From NCBI GenBank assembly GCA_027353395.1, contig DAIEHU010000030.1, positions 1-15,420 of the forward strand: 15,420 nucleotides of DNA, written 5' to 3'. The position numbers were made by a program, and so were the translations under genes. The DNA comes from Desulfobacteraceae bacterium (GTDB lineage: Bacteria; Desulfobacterota; Desulfobacteria; Desulfobacterales; Desulfosalsimonadaceae). This document shows positions 5,733 to 13,044 of the stretch, piece by piece. Positions within the stretch are counted from its first letter, which is position 1, and the number at the start of each line of letters is the position of its first letter. The notes beneath the pieces are model-generated. The model was not told where the DNA came from. It made no database searches and was given only the letters and a program-made list of their open reading frames with translations.

Positions 5733-7412
5733 TCAGTGAACCACCAGGTTCTGTGATCTTTCTTTCGCTTTTTCCAGCGCTTCGCCCTGAATGACGGAGG
5801 CGGTGTCAACCATTACATCGACCTGCCTGGATTCGGCTTTTTCCACAGCGGTAATATGAAGCCGCCCTTCTTCGTTTAGCACAAATGTGATCTCAATGGG
5901 CAGGTCGGCCGGAAGGTTCGGCGGAAGATTGAGGATGGCGGTTTTAATCTCAACCGCATGTGTAAGGGGAATTTCCACCTGGCTGGTTTCGCTTTCCATG
6001 ATGCATATTAAAACGGTTTTCTGATCCACCACGGCGGTGTAGAATGTTTTTTTGCGGGTAATAGGAACCGTGGTATTGCGCAGCACGATATTGAACACGA
6101 TTTCCTGATCATTGGCCGTGTGCGCGACAATGCCGAAACTTTTACTGGTGACGTTTTTGACCTTGAGCATGGAGCGTTCAACGCTCGGCAGGGTATAACC
6201 CGTCTCATTCGCGACTTCCTGAGCCGCGTCTTTGAAATCTTTTGTGCTGATTTCTTTATTGTCGATCATTTCCGAAATTTCGTCGATCTGCTGGATTTGC
6301 TTATTGGTTTTCCGGGAGAGGCGCTCGATAAGATCATCATTTAAGCTCAGTTTCCATCCATAGATGGCGGCGCCCTTGGCCACCGCCTCATCCGGGTTGA
6401 ATATTTTCGGGGTGATGGAAAACTCCTCCTGAATCCGCTCAGTGACATGGGGCATACGGGTGGCGCCGCCTACCAGGATGATCTCATCAAACGTTTTATA
6501 CCCTTTGCTTTCCGCCTCTTCAAGCATCTCCCGGGTGAACTCAATGGTTCTTTCCAGCAGGTCTTCCGTGATTTCCTGAAATTTTTCCCGGTCCAGGGTC
6601 ATTTTAATCCGTTCGCCGCCGTGGGTTACGGATATAGGGGTTTTGGGCCGCTGGCTTAAAATCTTTTTGGCTTTTTCAGCGGAAAGCTGAAGATCCTGCC
6701 AGGTGTCCGGGTCATCTAAAATATCTTCTTCGGTTCCGGTCTCATTCTGGAAGATTTCGACCATATAGGCGACAATCCGGTCATCCCAGTCTTTGCCGCC
6801 CAGATTATGATCGCCGCCCGTGCAGATGACTTCCACGGAATCCTTGCGGATGTCGATCATGGTGATGTCAAATGTTCCGCCGCCCAGGTCGTAGACCAGC
6901 ACCACCCGTTCGTTATTGGTGTCCATCGCGCCGTAGGCGATAGCGGCGGCGGTGGGTTCATTGATGATTTGCCGGACGTTAAAGCCGGCGATTTCCCCGG
7001 CTTTCCGGGTGGCTTCCCGCTCATTGATGCCGAAATACGCCGGACAGGTGATGACCACATCCGTGACTTTTTCACCCAGATATTGTTCCGCATCCTGGGC
7101 GAGTTTTTTTAAAATATAGGCCGATATTTCTTCGGCCCGGTATTCTTCGGAATTATGCAGAAAAACAAAATTGGGCTCACCCATGGAACGCTTGACAAAG
7201 CTGACGACTTCGTTGGGGTAGAGTTTCGAGCTTTCTTTGGCCACGTCCCCGACAACAATGCTGTCCTCGTCGAAAAACACAACCGATGGCATCACCCGTT
7301 CGTTTTCAGCATTCGGAATGATAACCGCTTTCCCAAATTCATCCACATAAGCGATGGAGGAATACGTGGTGCCCAGATCAATGCCGAAAATACGTTTTGA
7401 TTGCTCCGCCAT
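5733..7412 (-). CDS. Hsp70-family chaperone, divergent and lidless
   Basis: 559 residues from ATG 7412, where the product begins MAEQSKRIFGIDLGTTYSS; an upstream in-frame start exists but overlaps the previous gene. The ATPase domain is complete: phosphate-1 loop GIDLGTTYSS (10-19), NEPTAAAIAYG (151-161), phosphate-2 DLGGGTFD (175-182), adenosine loop VGGATRMP (314-321). Between that domain and the substrate domain is a charged helical stretch (about 357-415) absent from DnaK, and the hydrophobic DVLLLD-type linker is replaced by MLKVKNVTSKS. The beta substrate-binding part spans about 423-540, but only some 20 residues of the helical lid remain, so it is about 80 residues shorter than DnaK. 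It is the middle gene of a GrpE-like/Hsp70/J-like set, eight bases after its predecessor. It is probably a specialised Hsp70, not the housekeeping DnaK. Confidence 0.9.
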   Translation of the reverse strand: MAEQSKRIFGIDLGTTYSSIAYVDEFGKAVIIPNAENERVMPSVVFFDEDSIVVGDVAKESSKLYPNEVVSFVKRSMGEPNFVFLHNSEEYRAEEISAYILKKLAQDAEQYLGEKVTDVVITCPAYFGINEREATRKAGEIAGFNVRQIINEPTAAAIAYGAMDTNNERVVLVYDLGGGTFDITMIDIRKDSVEVICTGGDHNLGGKDWDDRIVAYMVEIFQNETGTEEDILDDPDTWQDLQLSAEKAKKILSQRPKTPISVTHGGERIKMTLDREKFQEITEDLLERTIEFTREMLEEAESKGYKTFDEIILVGGATRMPHVTERIQEEFSITPKIFNPDEAVAKGAAIYGWKLSLNDDLIERLSRKTNKQIQQIDEISEMIDNKEISTKDFKDAAQEVANETGYTLPSVERSMLKVKNVTSKSFGIVAHTANDQEIVFNIVLRNTTVPITRKKTFYTAVVDQKTVLICIMESETSQVEIPLTHAVEIKTAILNLPPNLPADLPIEITFVLNEEGRLHITAVEKAESRQVDVMVDTASVIQGEALEKAKERSQNLVVH

Positions 7413-7420
7413 GAGTGATT

Positions 7421-8212
7421 TTATTCCCCTGAAGGTGAATTTGTTTGATACGCATACACAGAAACCATTTCGGGGCGAATGATTTTGCCGTCCCATTCAT
7501 ATCCGGGTCTCAGGCGTTCCGCTATGGTTTTGTCTTTTTCTGGATCATTGGTTTCGATTTTGCCAAGTACCCGTTGCCGGGCCGTGTCGACAGTATCTCC
7601 GTCGCAGGTAAACGGCGTAACGCCTTCCCATGAAAACATGTCTTCCAGGTCTGCGGTGATATTTTCGATGTATTTTAAAAGTTTTACGGACGTTTCACTG
7701 GAATGGGATTGCTGATGGTAGTGGGCGGTGAGCTTTCGCATGTCATCCACAATCTTGATCACATCCATGACGATCCGGTGAAGATATTTTTTCAACAGAC
7801 CTTCCCGGTGCTGTTGAAGACTCTGGTGCAGGTCATCGATAATTTTATTCTTGTGCTCGTCATACTTCAGTTTGGCCTCGAACGCCTGGGCCAGATCGTC
7901 TATCCGAAGTTTGACGGCGGAAAGAAGTTCATACCCGGAATCCCGGCTGTCACCATCCATGGAATACGATGGGAAATCGTTTGTTACGGGCATATCAGGG
8001 GGCTCAGTGGACCGCGGAACTTCCGGAGTTTCGGCGGATGCATGAGTCAGCGTCTCACTGATCGGTATGCCTATCTCAAGAATATCATTAAGCCCGGCAT
8101 CCTCAGAAACCTCCTCGTCAAATTCCCCTTCATCCGTCTGGCCGTTTGGGGGCTGATCGTCCTCTGTATGGTCGTTTTCTGGAATATCGCTATCTGGCGT
8201 TTCATTATTCAT
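7421..8212 (-). CDS. GrpE-like nucleotide exchange factor with long acidic N-terminus
   Basis: 263 residues from ATG 8212 (AGG six bases upstream; a TTG two codons earlier is possible). Residues 1-90 are acidic, Pro- and Ser-rich and probably disordered, much longer than in ordinary GrpE. A coiled-coil helix follows (95-140), then a helical segment (140-195), then a beta wing ending AERLRPGYEWDGKIIRPEMV, which matches the GrpE C-terminal pattern G-x-x-x-R-P-x-M-V. GrpE proteins release ADP from Hsp70, so the partner is almost certainly the Hsp70 gene eight bases downstream. There is no grpE-hrcA-dnaK-dnaJ heat-shock arrangement here, and the gene is first in its operon. Confidence 0.78.
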   Translation of the reverse strand: MNNETPDSDIPENDHTEDDQPPNGQTDEGEFDEEVSEDAGLNDILEIGIPISETLTHASAETPEVPRSTEPPDMPVTNDFPSYSMDGDSRDSGYELLSAVKLRIDDLAQAFEAKLKYDEHKNKIIDDLHQSLQQHREGLLKKYLHRIVMDVIKIVDDMRKLTAHYHQQSHSSETSVKLLKYIENITADLEDMFSWEGVTPFTCDGDTVDTARQRVLGKIETNDPEKDKTIAERLRPGYEWDGKIIRPEMVSVYAYQTNSPSGE

Positions 8213-8302
8213 AATCAACCTGTTTTTTTGATGAAGATGAACCGGTTTCCCTGAAAATGGAAGGTCTCCTGCAGCGCTCTGATTTCTTAGTTATTTCTAT
8301 AT

Positions 8303-8331
8303 ATTAAATTGGAATAAAGCCTTTATGTCAA
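8303..8331 (-). promoter_or_regulatory. Promoter of the GrpE-like/Hsp70/J-like operon
   Basis: Leftward, TTGACA (8331-8326), a 17-base spacer, then TTTAAT (8308-8303), with ATATAG just beyond. This is a housekeeping sigma-70 pattern. No sigma-32 box or CIRCE element was seen, so heat induction is not indicated. Confidence 0.6.
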
Positions 8332-8395
8332 GGAAAATTTAATAATGCATTAAAATAGTTATCGATTTTATCGATGGGGGGGGGCTCAGGGCGGA

Positions 8396-9064
8396 TTATC
8401 GGATATGCGATTGAACATTTGCCCGCAGCCAGTCCGTCCATAGGTTGATGCCTTCCCCGGTTTTGCATGACACCGGAAAGATTTTGATATCCGGATTGAG
8501 CCGCCGGACCCATTCTTCCATGCGCTCCATGCTGAAATCCGACAAGGACAGGTAGTCCATCTTATTGACAATCAGTGCGCGGCATTTGGAAAACATCAGG
8601 GGATATTTGAGCGGTTTGTCGTCCCCTTCGGGAACACTTAGTATCATGATATCCATGGTCGCGCCGGTGTCAAACTCCGCCGGACAGACCAAGTTGCCGA
8701 CATTCTCAATAAAAATCAAATCCAGGGAACCGGTATCTAAGGCCGCCAGTCCTTTTTTCACCATGGAAACATCGAGATGGCAAAATCCGCCGGTCCGGAG
8801 CTGAATGCTCTGAATGCCAGTTGCGGCAATTTTTTCAGCGTCCACAACCGAATCGATATCTGCTTCAATCACGGCAATTTTTAAATCATTGCGGAGAGCC
8901 CGGATGGTCTGAAGCAGGAGACTGGTTTTGCCTGCGCCGGGAGACGCCATCAGGTTCACCATGAATGTTTTTTCATTTTTTAAGGCAGTTCGCAGCGTTT
9001 TGGCCGCCGCGTCATTGTCTGCAAGAATGTCTTCTTTCACTTCGATTAGTTGAATTTTGCTCAT
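8396..9064 (-). CDS. hypB: HypB, nickel-inserting GTPase for hydrogenase maturation
   Basis: 222 residues. HypB delivers nickel to the large subunit of [NiFe]-hydrogenases using GTP. The P-loop is ASPGAGKTS (40-48), the G-domain metal site is GGFCHLD with Cys95-His96, followed by ENVGNLVCP (120-128) and the base-recognition NKMD (167-170). The N-terminal CxxCGC nickel site and His-rich stretch found in some HypB proteins are absent, so this is the minimal form. ATG 9064 has AGGGG seven bases upstream. No hypA, hypC-F or hydrogenase genes are nearby, so it appears to be a stand-alone copy in this window. It diverges from the QueG-like gene. Confidence 0.93.
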   Translation of the reverse strand: MSKIQLIEVKEDILADNDAAAKTLRTALKNEKTFMVNLMASPGAGKTSLLLQTIRALRNDLKIAVIEADIDSVVDAEKIAATGIQSIQLRTGGFCHLDVSMVKKGLAALDTGSLDLIFIENVGNLVCPAEFDTGATMDIMILSVPEGDDKPLKYPLMFSKCRALIVNKMDYLSLSDFSMERMEEWVRRLNPDIKIFPVSCKTGEGINLWTDWLRANVQSHIR

Positions 9065-9160
9065 GAATCAGCCCCTATTGGTTTGAAATATTAGAAAAGC
9101 AGGAGAAACATACCCCTTTTGCCGCAAAATCGCAAATGGTTCTTTGGCGATCGGGGCGGC

Positions 9161-9189
9161 CCATCTCGGGATATTCTATCCCGGGCTGG
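9161..9189. promoter_or_regulatory. Strong palindrome between hypB and the QueG-like gene
   Basis: CTCGGGATA (9165-9173) and TATCCCGGG (9177-9185) form a nine-pair stem with a three-base TTC loop, extended by CCA/TGG (9161-9163, 9187-9189). It sits in the 200-base divergent gap, upstream of a TTGACA (9200-9205). No T tract follows, so an operator or a leader RNA hairpin is more likely than a terminator. Confidence 0.5.
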
Positions 9190-9199
9190 AAATTCTGAG

Positions 9200-9227
9200 T
9201 TGACAAACACGGTTTGACCGGTAAGGT
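9200..9227 (+). promoter_or_regulatory. Candidate promoter for the QueG-like gene
   Basis: TTGACA (9200-9205), 16 bases, then TAAGGT (9222-9227). The -10 is poor, but the whole element resembles the one ahead of the tracrRNA-like unit at 76-103 (same spacing, same ACCGGTAAG end). Confidence 0.38.
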
Positions 9228-9277
9228 GAAAAACGGATACGGCGGCATAATAATCTAAATTCATGAAGGAAACCAGG

Positions 9278-10408
9278 ATGATTTCAAAAGAAGCGATTAT
9301 TCAAAAGGCAAGGGAATTCGGGTTTGAGGATACGGGGTTTACCACCGCGGAACCTTTTGAAACGCACCGGCGGTTTCTGGTGGACCGGCAGGCGGAATAT
9401 GGATGGGCGGAAGCCGTGGGGCTTGAGCTGATGAAAGGCACGGATCCTAGGGCCATCATGCCGGATGCGCAAACTGTCATTGTGTTGATGGAAGTGTATT
9501 TTCGGGAATCTTATCCGAGGGTTATGGAAGGACATTTTGGCCGGTGTTATCTGGATGATGACCGGGTCACCAAAGATGGCCTGACCCAACGGATTAAAGC
9601 GTTTAGGGGCTTTCTGCGTGAAAACGGCGTGGATTCCAAAGTGCCGTTTAATCTGCCGCACCGGGTGGCCGCGGCCCGGGCCGGCATGGGCACATTCGGG
9701 AAAAACTGCCTTTTTTATTCCAGCAGGGTGGCCCGGCGAAGTTCATGGATACTGCCCATTGCGGTGGTGGTCAACCGGGAGTTTGAACCGGACGCGCCCA
9801 CCCTTGAAATGGGTTGCCCGGACTGGTGCCGGAATGCCTGCATCGCCGCCTGTCCCACCAAAGCCCTCAAGGGAAACGGCACTATTGACCCGCAAAAATG
9901 CATTTCGTTTTTAACCTATTTCGGGCAGGGCCTCACCCCGAAAGACTTACGGGAGCCGATGGGGATTTATGTCTATGGCTGTGACCGCTGCCAGAATGTC
10001 TGTCCCCGGAATGCGGCCTGGCTGGCCGCGGATTTGCCGGTTAATGCGAAAGTGGCGGCCAAGGCGGCGCATTTCCAATTGCCGGCCCTGCTGCATATGG
10101 ACAAGCCTTATTTTACGGCGAATATCTGGCCCCACATGTTTTATATGTCAGCGGATGACCTGTGGCGGTGGAAAATGAATGCGGCCCGGGCCATGGGCAA
10201 TACCCGGGATTCCCGGTATTCGGATGATCTTATCCGGGCGTTTCCGGAAAATCCGGATGACCGGGTGCAATCGATGATCGCGTGGGCGCTGGGCCGCGTC
10301 GGGCAAAAAAAAGACAGGCAGGCGCTGGAAGGGTTTTTACCCAAAACCTCGGGAATAGTGAAAACCGAGGTGTCGGATGCGCTATCGGCTTGCGGCTGTG
10401 ATGGTTAA
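9278..10408 (+). CDS. QueG-like reductase (epoxyqueuosine reductase family)
   Basis: 376 residues from ATG 9278 (AAGGA seven bases upstream; ATG 9263 has no such site). The layout is that of QueG, the cobalamin and two-[4Fe-4S] enzyme reducing epoxyqueuosine in tRNA: a DUF1730-type N-terminal part with GVDSKVPF and AGMGTFGKN (about 117-143), a ferredoxin part with Cys180, 184, 188, 192, 208, 235, 238 and 242, and a C-terminal HEAT-like region (about 300-345). The first cluster motif is C-x3-C-x3-C-x3-C-P, whereas QueG usually has C-x2-C-x2-C-x3-C-P, and the segment before AGMGTFGKN also departs from the usual PVLEKELA. It may therefore be a paralogue acting on another substrate. The gene stands alone and converges on nadB with a 55-base gap. 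Confidence 0.72.
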   Translation: MISKEAIIQKAREFGFEDTGFTTAEPFETHRRFLVDRQAEYGWAEAVGLELMKGTDPRAIMPDAQTVIVLMEVYFRESYPRVMEGHFGRCYLDDDRVTKDGLTQRIKAFRGFLRENGVDSKVPFNLPHRVAAARAGMGTFGKNCLFYSSRVARRSSWILPIAVVVNREFEPDAPTLEMGCPDWCRNACIAACPTKALKGNGTIDPQKCISFLTYFGQGLTPKDLREPMGIYVYGCDRCQNVCPRNAAWLAADLPVNAKVAAKAAHFQLPALLHMDKPYFTANIWPHMFYMSADDLWRWKMNAARAMGNTRDSRYSDDLIRAFPENPDDRVQSMIAWALGRVGQKKDRQALEGFLPKTSGIVKTEVSDALSACGCDG

Positions 10409-10419
10409 TCCGACAGGTA

Positions 10420-10446
10420 ATGCTCCACCGTGGAAGCCGGACTTTT
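10420..10446 (+). terminator. Possible terminator after the QueG-like gene
   Basis: GCTCCA and TGGAAGC around a CCG loop (10422-10437) form a six-pair stem with one bulged base. CGGAC then T5 (10442-10446) follow. The T tract is offset by five bases, so this is only a modest candidate. Confidence 0.3.
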
Positions 10447-10463
10447 TGCTGTGCCATCTTAAT

Positions 10464-12104
10464 CTAACTCACAAACGGACGTCTGAGCACGGTGTCTTTT
10501 CTCCAGCGCTGATCGTTTTTTTTCGGATACGCGATATTGTAATGCAGGCCGCGGCTTTCTTTCCGGTGCATGGCGCAGCGGATGATCAGCTCGGCAACGG
10601 TGGCGATATTGCGAAGTTCAATCAAATCCGGAGTGATTTTAAAATCCCAGTAATATTCGTTAATCTCGCTCTGGATCATGTCGATTCGCCGCTTGGCCCT
10701 TTCCAGACGTTTATCTGAGCGGACAATGCCCACATAATTCCACATGAGCCGCCGCACCGCATTCCAGGAATGGGTCACCATGATGACTTCATCAGAGTCG
10801 ATGGCCCCCGCGTCATCCCAGGGCGGAAGTTCCGGGGATGTTTCAAAGGTGAAATTTTTGTGATCTTCAATGGCCATGTCCGCCGCATTATGGGCATAAA
10901 CCAGGGCTTCAAGCAGGGAATTGCTCGCCAGCCGGTTGGCGCCGTGAAGTCCGGTGCAGGCGGTCTCGCCGATGGCGAAAAGGCGCTGAATATTGGTGCG
11001 GCCATAGATGTCCGTGGCCACGCCGCCGCACATATAATGGGCCGCCGGCACCACCGGGATGAGGTCTTTGGTCATATCGATGCCGAAGGTCAGGCATTTG
11101 GCGTAGAGATTGGGAAACCGAGTTCGCACAAAGTCCGGGTCTTTGTGGGTGATGTCCAGAAAAACCGAATCATCTCCTCTTTTTTTCAGTTCCGCGTCAA
11201 TGGCTCTGGCCACCACATCCCGGCAGGCCAGTTCTTTCAATGGCGAATACTGATCCATGAACCGCTGACCGGCGGCATTGACCAGGATGGCCCCGTCACC
11301 CCGGACCGCTTCCGAGATCAGAAAATTTTTAGCCGCCGGATGATACAGGCAGGTGGGATGGAACTGGACAAATTCCAGATTGGCAACCGTCGCGCCGGTA
11401 CGGTAAGCCATGGCGATGCCGTCACCGGTGGCGATATCCGGGTTGCTGGTATAAGTATAGACTTTTCCAGCCCCGCCGGTGGCCAGAACGATGGTTCGGG
11501 CGCAGAAGGTATGTATCCCGGCAGTATTTCTGTCCAGTACATAGGCTCCATAACAGTAATCTTCGTGGGTTGTGACAATGGTTCCCCGTTGCAGGCGCGT
11601 GGAGCGGGTGATCAGGTCAATGGTGATATGATCTTCAAAAACGGTGATATTGGGATGGCGGCGGACCCGGTCCACCAAGGCTTCTTCCACGGCCAGGCCG
11701 GTCAGATCGTCCGCATGAACAATCCGGTTGTGGGAATGCCCGCCTTCCCGGCATAAATCCAAGTGCAGATCGGACGCATCCTTGGATTCCGTTTTCTGAC
11801 GGTTGAACCGCACTCCCAGATCAATCAGTTCCTGAATGCGTTCCGGCGCGTTCCGGACAACCATTTCAACAACATTGACATTGCAGATGCCATCCCCCGA
11901 AGCGAGCGTATCCGCGATATGGGCTTCAAAAGAATCGGTTTTGGCCAGAACCGTGGCGATGCCCCCTTGGGCGTTGGCCGTATTGCTTTCCGCGATATTG
12001 CGTTTGGTGATGATGGTAACGGTTCCGTAATCCGCCACTTTAATGGCGAACAGCAGCCCAGCGACCCCGCTGCCGATGACTAAAAAATCCGATTCATGTT
12101 CCAT
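10464..12104 (-). CDS. nadB: L-aspartate oxidase
   Basis: 546 residues, the normal NadB length (about 540). The enzyme oxidises L-aspartate to iminoaspartate with FAD, the first step of de novo NAD synthesis. In anaerobes fumarate is the likely electron acceptor. Visible motifs are the dinucleotide loop VIGSGVAGLL (9-18), SNTANAQGGIA (40-50), the active-site stretch EGGHSHNRIVHADD, ATGGAGKVY, EFVQFHPT, SEAVRGDGA, AAHYMCGGVATD and GLHGANRLASNSLLEAL. These separate NadB from the flavoprotein of succinate dehydrogenase, whose active site differs, and the length excludes a fragment. There is no nadA or nadC neighbour. No strong ribosome binding site precedes ATG 12104. It follows the SH3b gene after 63 bases. 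Confidence 0.95.
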   Translation of the reverse strand: MEHESDFLVIGSGVAGLLFAIKVADYGTVTIITKRNIAESNTANAQGGIATVLAKTDSFEAHIADTLASGDGICNVNVVEMVVRNAPERIQELIDLGVRFNRQKTESKDASDLHLDLCREGGHSHNRIVHADDLTGLAVEEALVDRVRRHPNITVFEDHITIDLITRSTRLQRGTIVTTHEDYCYGAYVLDRNTAGIHTFCARTIVLATGGAGKVYTYTSNPDIATGDGIAMAYRTGATVANLEFVQFHPTCLYHPAAKNFLISEAVRGDGAILVNAAGQRFMDQYSPLKELACRDVVARAIDAELKKRGDDSVFLDITHKDPDFVRTRFPNLYAKCLTFGIDMTKDLIPVVPAAHYMCGGVATDIYGRTNIQRLFAIGETACTGLHGANRLASNSLLEALVYAHNAADMAIEDHKNFTFETSPELPPWDDAGAIDSDEVIMVTHSWNAVRRLMWNYVGIVRSDKRLERAKRRIDMIQSEINEYYWDFKITPDLIELRNIATVAELIIRCAMHRKESRGLHYNIAYPKKNDQRWRKDTVLRRPFVS

Positions 12105-12137
12105 GTCCGTATCCAGGTTTTAATTTTAATGCCGGTC

Positions 12138-12173
12138 TTGTAAAAAGGCGGCCTTGATTTCTTGAAATTACAA
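12138..12173 (-). terminator. Possible terminator or hairpin after the SH3b gene
   Basis: Leftward, AAGG-CCG-CCTT (12155-12145) runs directly into TTTTT. An outer TTGTAA/TTACAA pair (12138-12143, 12168-12173) can enclose it. The inner stem is only four pairs. The CTTGTAAAAAG core matches that at 2416-2426. Confidence 0.35.
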
Positions 12174-12824
12174 AAGTGAAGACCGCTTCTTTTTTGTCCG
12201 GGCTCCCATGATATATCCAATAATGAGAATGCCCGCCCCAACCAGCGACCATCTGATGGCGATGGCGGTATACTGATCGATCAGTTTTTTTTCCAGTGAA
12301 GCGATCCGGTCGTTTTTTTCTTTCAGCTCATGATCCCGCTGAACCAGAGTGTCTTTTAGCTGGTGATAGGCTCCAGCTTCCTTTTTCAGCGTTTGAAAGG
12401 ATTCTTCCATAGAGCCCATCTGGATGGTCTGCTCATTCAACCGGGTGGTCAGGCCGATGTTTTCTTCTTTTAGGGTTTGATTTTCAAGGGTTACGGCCTG
12501 AAATTTTTCGCGGAGGGTTTTGGGCTCGGCGGCTGCGGATTCGGCTTTTGCTTCAGGCGGCGGATTTGCTGAGAGATAACGGGTGCTGACCCATCCTTCC
12601 AGGCCATCGGATGTTTCAATGCGTGTCCATCCGTTGGCGACAGCGAGGGCCAGAATTTTTTCTCCCGCCTTCACGGTCCCCGCCACATCCGCTTTTTCAT
12701 TGCTATCGGTCCTGACATTTAATGCCGCGATACCGGTAATGTACATGTCGGTTCCAAGTCCGCGCACCATTGGGGGAAAAGATAACAGAATGAGCAAAAA
12801 CATTGTTGTCACATATTTTTTCAT
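12168..12824 (-). CDS. SH3b-domain, coiled-coil, membrane-anchored protein (TIGR04211-like)
   Basis: 218 residues from ATG 12824 (begins MKKYVTTMFLLILLSF; an earlier in-frame ATG at 12854 would prepend ten residues and spoil the signal). Order: signal peptide (1-22), bacterial SH3 domain (28-85; ALNVRTDSNEKADV, GWTRIE, GWVSTRYL), coiled coil (about 103-182), transmembrane helix (188-207) and a basic cytosolic tail. This is the build of the YgiM/TIGR04211 SH3 protein family, thought to bind cell-wall peptides in the periplasm. Role unknown. The gene stands between recD2 and nadB, all leftward. Confidence 0.85.
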   Translation of the reverse strand: MKKYVTTMFLLILLSFPPMVRGLGTDMYITGIAALNVRTDSNEKADVAGTVKAGEKILALAVANGWTRIETSDGLEGWVSTRYLSANPPPEAKAESAAAEPKTLREKFQAVTLENQTLKEENIGLTTRLNEQTIQMGSMEESFQTLKKEAGAYHQLKDTLVQRDHELKEKNDRIASLEKKLIDQYTAIAIRWSLVGAGILIIGYIMGARTKKKRSSLL

Positions 12825-12854
12825 TGTCTCAAGGTCTCCGGTCGTGACGATCAT

Positions 12855-13044
12855 TTGCCTGAAGGGAACCCGTATTCCCGTTCATGCATTGATTTCAACT
12901 ATTTAAAATCATAAAATGAATTTCAAGCAAGGTAAAAACCTTATCTGAAAGATGGCTGATGTTCAAGGTTAAAATGGTTTTCAAAGGGAAAAGACTCATC
13001 CATTCACGGGATGCCCGCAAAAGTTATGACAGTGCGCCAAAAAG
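12855..13044. other. Gap between recD2 and the SH3b gene
   Basis: About 190 to 220 bases without a gene. A loose leftward promoter match can be made in the AT-rich stretch at 12898-12932 (TTGAAA then TAAATA or AATAGT), but nothing convincing. No terminator for recD2 was seen. Confidence 0.3.

Noticed and set aside
7413..7496. Upstream in-frame start for the Hsp70 (28 extra residues)
   Set aside because: It would overlap the GrpE-like gene, and its residues are not Hsp70-like; the conserved start is at 7412.
7703..8254. Rightward open frame opposite the GrpE-like gene with hydrophobic stretches
   Set aside because: It mirrors the acidic and helical GrpE-like protein on the other strand, which has the GrpE C-terminal pattern and a promoter.
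8361..8375. ATCGAT-TTT-ATCGAT palindrome after hypB considered as a terminator
   Set aside because: Both arms are self-palindromic and AT-rich, and no T tract follows in the hypB direction.
10770..11756. 328-codon rightward open frame inside nadB
   Set aside because: It is antisense to a full-length L-aspartate oxidase; Gly/Phe/Arg-rich shadow composition and no ribosome binding site.
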